6,979 nucleotides of DNA from an uncultured Oscillospiraceae bacterium (GTDB taxonomy: Bacteria; Bacillota; Clostridia; Oscillospirales; Oscillospiraceae). A program made the position numbers and the translations under genes. The notes under the pieces were generated by a model. It saw only the letters and a program-made list of their open reading frames with translations, did no database searches and was not told where the DNA came from. Below are positions 5,896 to 6,979 of this stretch, one piece after another. The stretch spans positions 1-6,979 of the forward strand of contig CAAELC010000164.1 in the NCBI GenBank assembly GCA_900756715.1. The letters are read 5' to 3'. Within the stretch, counting starts at the first letter, position 1, and every line of letters begins with the position of its first letter.

Positions 5896-6495
5896 TTAAG
5901 GCTGCTCCAGACGGTCATTCAGTTCCTGCAGTTGGGCGGCAAGATCATCAAAGGTGGAAAGATCGGCTCCTTCCAGAACGGTTTGCGCGGTGTGTAGCTT
6001 TTCAATGAATTGATGGTTCAGTTCCTGATAGCGGCTGCGATTCTCCTCACACCAGTTTTGCTGTCGGACAATCAGTTCCCGCAGCTCCTGCACCGCTGCG
6101 GCCCGGAATTCCTCTGTCCGGCGATGAGCACTGATTTCGATTTCCGCAATATGATCCCTCATTTTCAGGTATTCTCCGGCTTGCTGGCGCAATCCGTCGC
6201 TTTCGGTGCGCAGGGCGGCAAGCTCTCCTGTCAGCGCCTCCTTATCTGTCTGAGCACTCTCCAGTACTCGGCGTGTCTCCTCATAGCCCTGCAATTCACT
6301 GCTGAGATGTTCCACCTGTCGCCGCAGCAGTGCTGCCTGTTGGGATAGATCATCGTTCTGCTGCTGCAGCTCGTCAATCTGTGTGCGCAGGCGGCTGGCT
6401 TCTTCCTGATTGTTCTTGGCTGTTTTTTCAATGTATGCGATGACATCTTCCCGGTCAAAGCCGCCAAAGAAGCATGTTTTAAAATTCGCGCTCAT
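5896..6495 (-). CDS. DivIVA-like coiled-coil protein
   Basis: This 199-residue protein has a short N-terminal motif, FKTCFFGGFDREDVIAYIEK (5-24), like the membrane-targeting head of DivIVA/GpsB proteins. A long predicted coiled coil follows (about 26-112), rich in Gln, Glu, Leu and Arg, with a second helical part (about 118-170) and an acidic/Gln tail. There is no signal peptide or membrane segment. It is longer than GpsB (about 100 residues). The ATG at 6495 follows GGGAGAG with spacing 5; the frame continues to 6645, but that stretch lies across the leader and promoter and has no head-like sequence before the motif. Role in division-site or polar organisation is inferred from the fold and the neighbouring YpsA-like gene. 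It could instead be a structural scaffold with another task. Confidence 0.78.
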   Translation of the reverse strand: MSANFKTCFFGGFDREDVIAYIEKTAKNNQEEASRLRTQIDELQQQNDDLSQQAALLRRQVEHLSSELQGYEETRRVLESAQTDKEALTGELAALRTESDGLRQQAGEYLKMRDHIAEIEISAHRRTEEFRAAAVQELRELIVRQQNWCEENRSRYQELNHQFIEKLHTAQTVLEGADLSTFDDLAAQLQELNDRLEQP

Positions 6496-6559
6496 ATGTA
6501 CTCTCCCATCATTTTGCTGTGGTGTCTTTTGATTGTGTGTTATTATTTGCTTGTTTCTG

Positions 6560-6621
6560 CTGGCGAGTGCCAGAATAGACCTGCCTATGCGGTCGACGCA
6601 TTTTCTGCAAAAACCGCAGAA
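6560..6621 (-). other. Hairpin-rich leader of the DivIVA-like gene
   Basis: From the predicted start near 6627 to the ATG at 6495 the leader is about 130 bases long. Its first part holds three small hairpins in a row: 6603-6621 (6 bp, 7-base loop), 6587-6601 (5 bp, 5-base loop) and 6560-6573 (5 bp, loop of 4). The first two stems overlap at 6601-6603 only by adjacency. The rest of the leader is A-rich and unstructured. I do not recognise any known riboswitch class. Confidence 0.35.
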
Positions 6622-6633
6622 TCTTTCCCTTTT

Positions 6634-6662
6634 ACAATAACACAAAGTGGCAGTGTTGACAA
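6634..6662 (-). promoter_or_regulatory. Promoter of the DivIVA-like gene
   Basis: Leftward, TTGTCA (6657-6662) and TATTGT (6634-6639) are 17 bases apart. The -35 box matches the consensus at 5 of 6 positions, the -10 box at 4 of 6. It is divergent from the tRNA promoter, whose -35 box starts at 6711. Confidence 0.65.
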
Positions 6663-6710
6663 GGGCTGAAGCGGCCGGAAAAATAATTTGAAGAAAAATG
6701 AAAAAAATGC

Positions 6711-6739
6711 TTGCAATTGAGTGGCGAGTGTGCTATCAT
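6711..6739 (+). promoter_or_regulatory. Promoter of tRNA-Arg
   Basis: TTGCAA (6711-6716) and TATCAT (6734-6739) are 17 bases apart. The predicted start near 6746 leaves about 15 bases of 5' leader for RNase P to remove before the mature tRNA end at 6761. The upstream 6685-6710 is A-rich, as is common for stable RNA promoters. Confidence 0.78.
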
Positions 6740-6760
6740 AAGCAAGTCGTCAGGAGACAC

Positions 6761-6837
6761 GCGCCGTTAGCTCAGCTGGATAGAGCGTCTGGCTACGGAC
6801 CAGAAGGCCGGGGGTTCGAATCCCTCACGGCGTGCCA
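6761..6837 (+). tRNA. tRNA-Arg (anticodon ACG)
   Basis: A full cloverleaf can be drawn: acceptor GCGCCGT/ACGGCGT, U8-A9, D stem GCTC/GAGC, anticodon stem TCTGG/CCAGA with loop CTACGGA (anticodon ACG at 6795-6797, probably edited to ICG to read CGU, CGC and CGA), variable loop AGGCC, T stem GGGGG/CCCTC with loop TTCGAAT, discriminator G and an encoded CCA (6835-6837). The first acceptor pair is G1-U72 and the T stem holds one G-U pair; both are tolerated but the former is unusual. Confidence 0.97.
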
Positions 6838-6877
6838 AAAGTCCTCGAAATCGTCTGATTTCGAGGACTTTTGCTTT
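6837..6877 (+). terminator. Terminator of tRNA-Arg
   Basis: A perfect 16-bp stem (6837-6852 with 6857-6872, loop GTCT) starts at the last base of the tRNA CCA and ends in TTTTGCTTTT. The A run on the left arm makes it effective in the leftward direction as well. Confidence 0.93.
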
Positions 6878-6979
6878 TCATAAGTTCTGTTTTGGGGATA
6901 CCGCTTTTTTCTGACCCAAACGCTGACCCCAACGGGAGCGGATAGCGGAAAGGTCTATACCGCACGGGAGAGGATGCTC
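6878..6979 (-). other. Unassigned edge sequence with a short leftward open frame
   Basis: The last 100 bases hold no recognised gene. Leftward, one frame is open from the window edge to a TGA at 6880-6878 and would encode a 33-residue C-terminal tail ending in WGQRLGQKKAVSPKQNL, with an internal near-repeat (GGTCAG twice). It could be the end of a gene lying mainly outside the window, for example one inserted next to the tRNA. Another leftward frame is also open across this stretch, so an open frame alone proves nothing. Confidence 0.15.

Noticed and set aside
6496..6645. 50-residue N-terminal extension of the DivIVA-like protein
   Set aside because: It is Cys/Arg-rich with no conserved head, overlaps the promoter -10 region, and the ATG at 6495 has a good ribosome binding site right before the DivIVA-like motif.
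6698..6883. Rightward open frame of 61 codons over the tRNA
   Set aside because: It translates the tRNA gene and its terminator; tRNA-derived open frames of this kind are a common artefact.
6884..6979. Near-repeat TGACCCAAACG/TGACCCCAACG as a CRISPR or att repeat
   Set aside because: Only two short imperfect copies directly next to each other; no spacer pattern and no matching copy elsewhere in the window.

Overview
The window reads as chromosomal DNA from a moderately GC-rich Clostridia (Firmicutes), most likely a butyrate-forming gut anaerobe of the Oscillospiraceae/Ruminococcaceae type. That is an inference from the etfB-etfA pair in the form that works with butyryl-CoA dehydrogenase, strong AGGAGG-like ribosome binding sites, an FMN riboswitch ahead of a RibU-type riboflavin transporter, and a DivIVA-like plus YpsA-like gene pair. 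No plasmid, phage structural gene, insertion sequence or CRISPR array is visible.

Layout from left to right. (1) 26-1978, rightward: etfB and etfA, the two subunits of an electron transfer flavoprotein, closed by a strong hairpin terminator at 1994-2030. (2) 2135-4164, leftward: a Y-family DNA polymerase (dinB) overlapping by 4 bases a gene for an MBL-fold, RNase Z-like hydrolase. They form a two-gene operon with its own promoter just beyond the terminator of the next gene. (3) 4278-5186, leftward: ribU, the substrate-binding membrane subunit of a riboflavin ECF transporter, behind a complete FMN riboswitch. Its expression platform can be read base by base as mutually exclusive terminator and antiterminator. 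(4) 5191-5248: an AT-only palindrome between two divergent promoters. (5) 5282-5803, rightward: a YpsA-like SLOG/DUF1273 protein, meeting tail to tail (shared hairpin at 5836-5885) a leftward gene for a DivIVA-like coiled-coil protein (5896-6495). (6) 6711-6877, rightward: a tRNA-Arg(ACG) with its own promoter and a perfect 16-bp terminator hairpin, then about 100 bases of uncertain content up to the window edge.

Functionally the window is a set of small independent housekeeping units. EtfAB carries electrons for butyrate metabolism and binds FAD; RibU imports riboflavin, the FAD precursor, and is switched off by FMN. DinB gives translesion synthesis. The YpsA-like and DivIVA-like proteins recall the ypsA-gpsB neighbourhood of Bacillus and may act in cell division. 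I see no clearly new biological system. The most rewarding items are the readable FMN attenuator, the SLOG/DivIVA pairing, a possible lost zinc ligand in the MBL-fold protein, and a weak hint that the tRNA 3' end has been an integration site.
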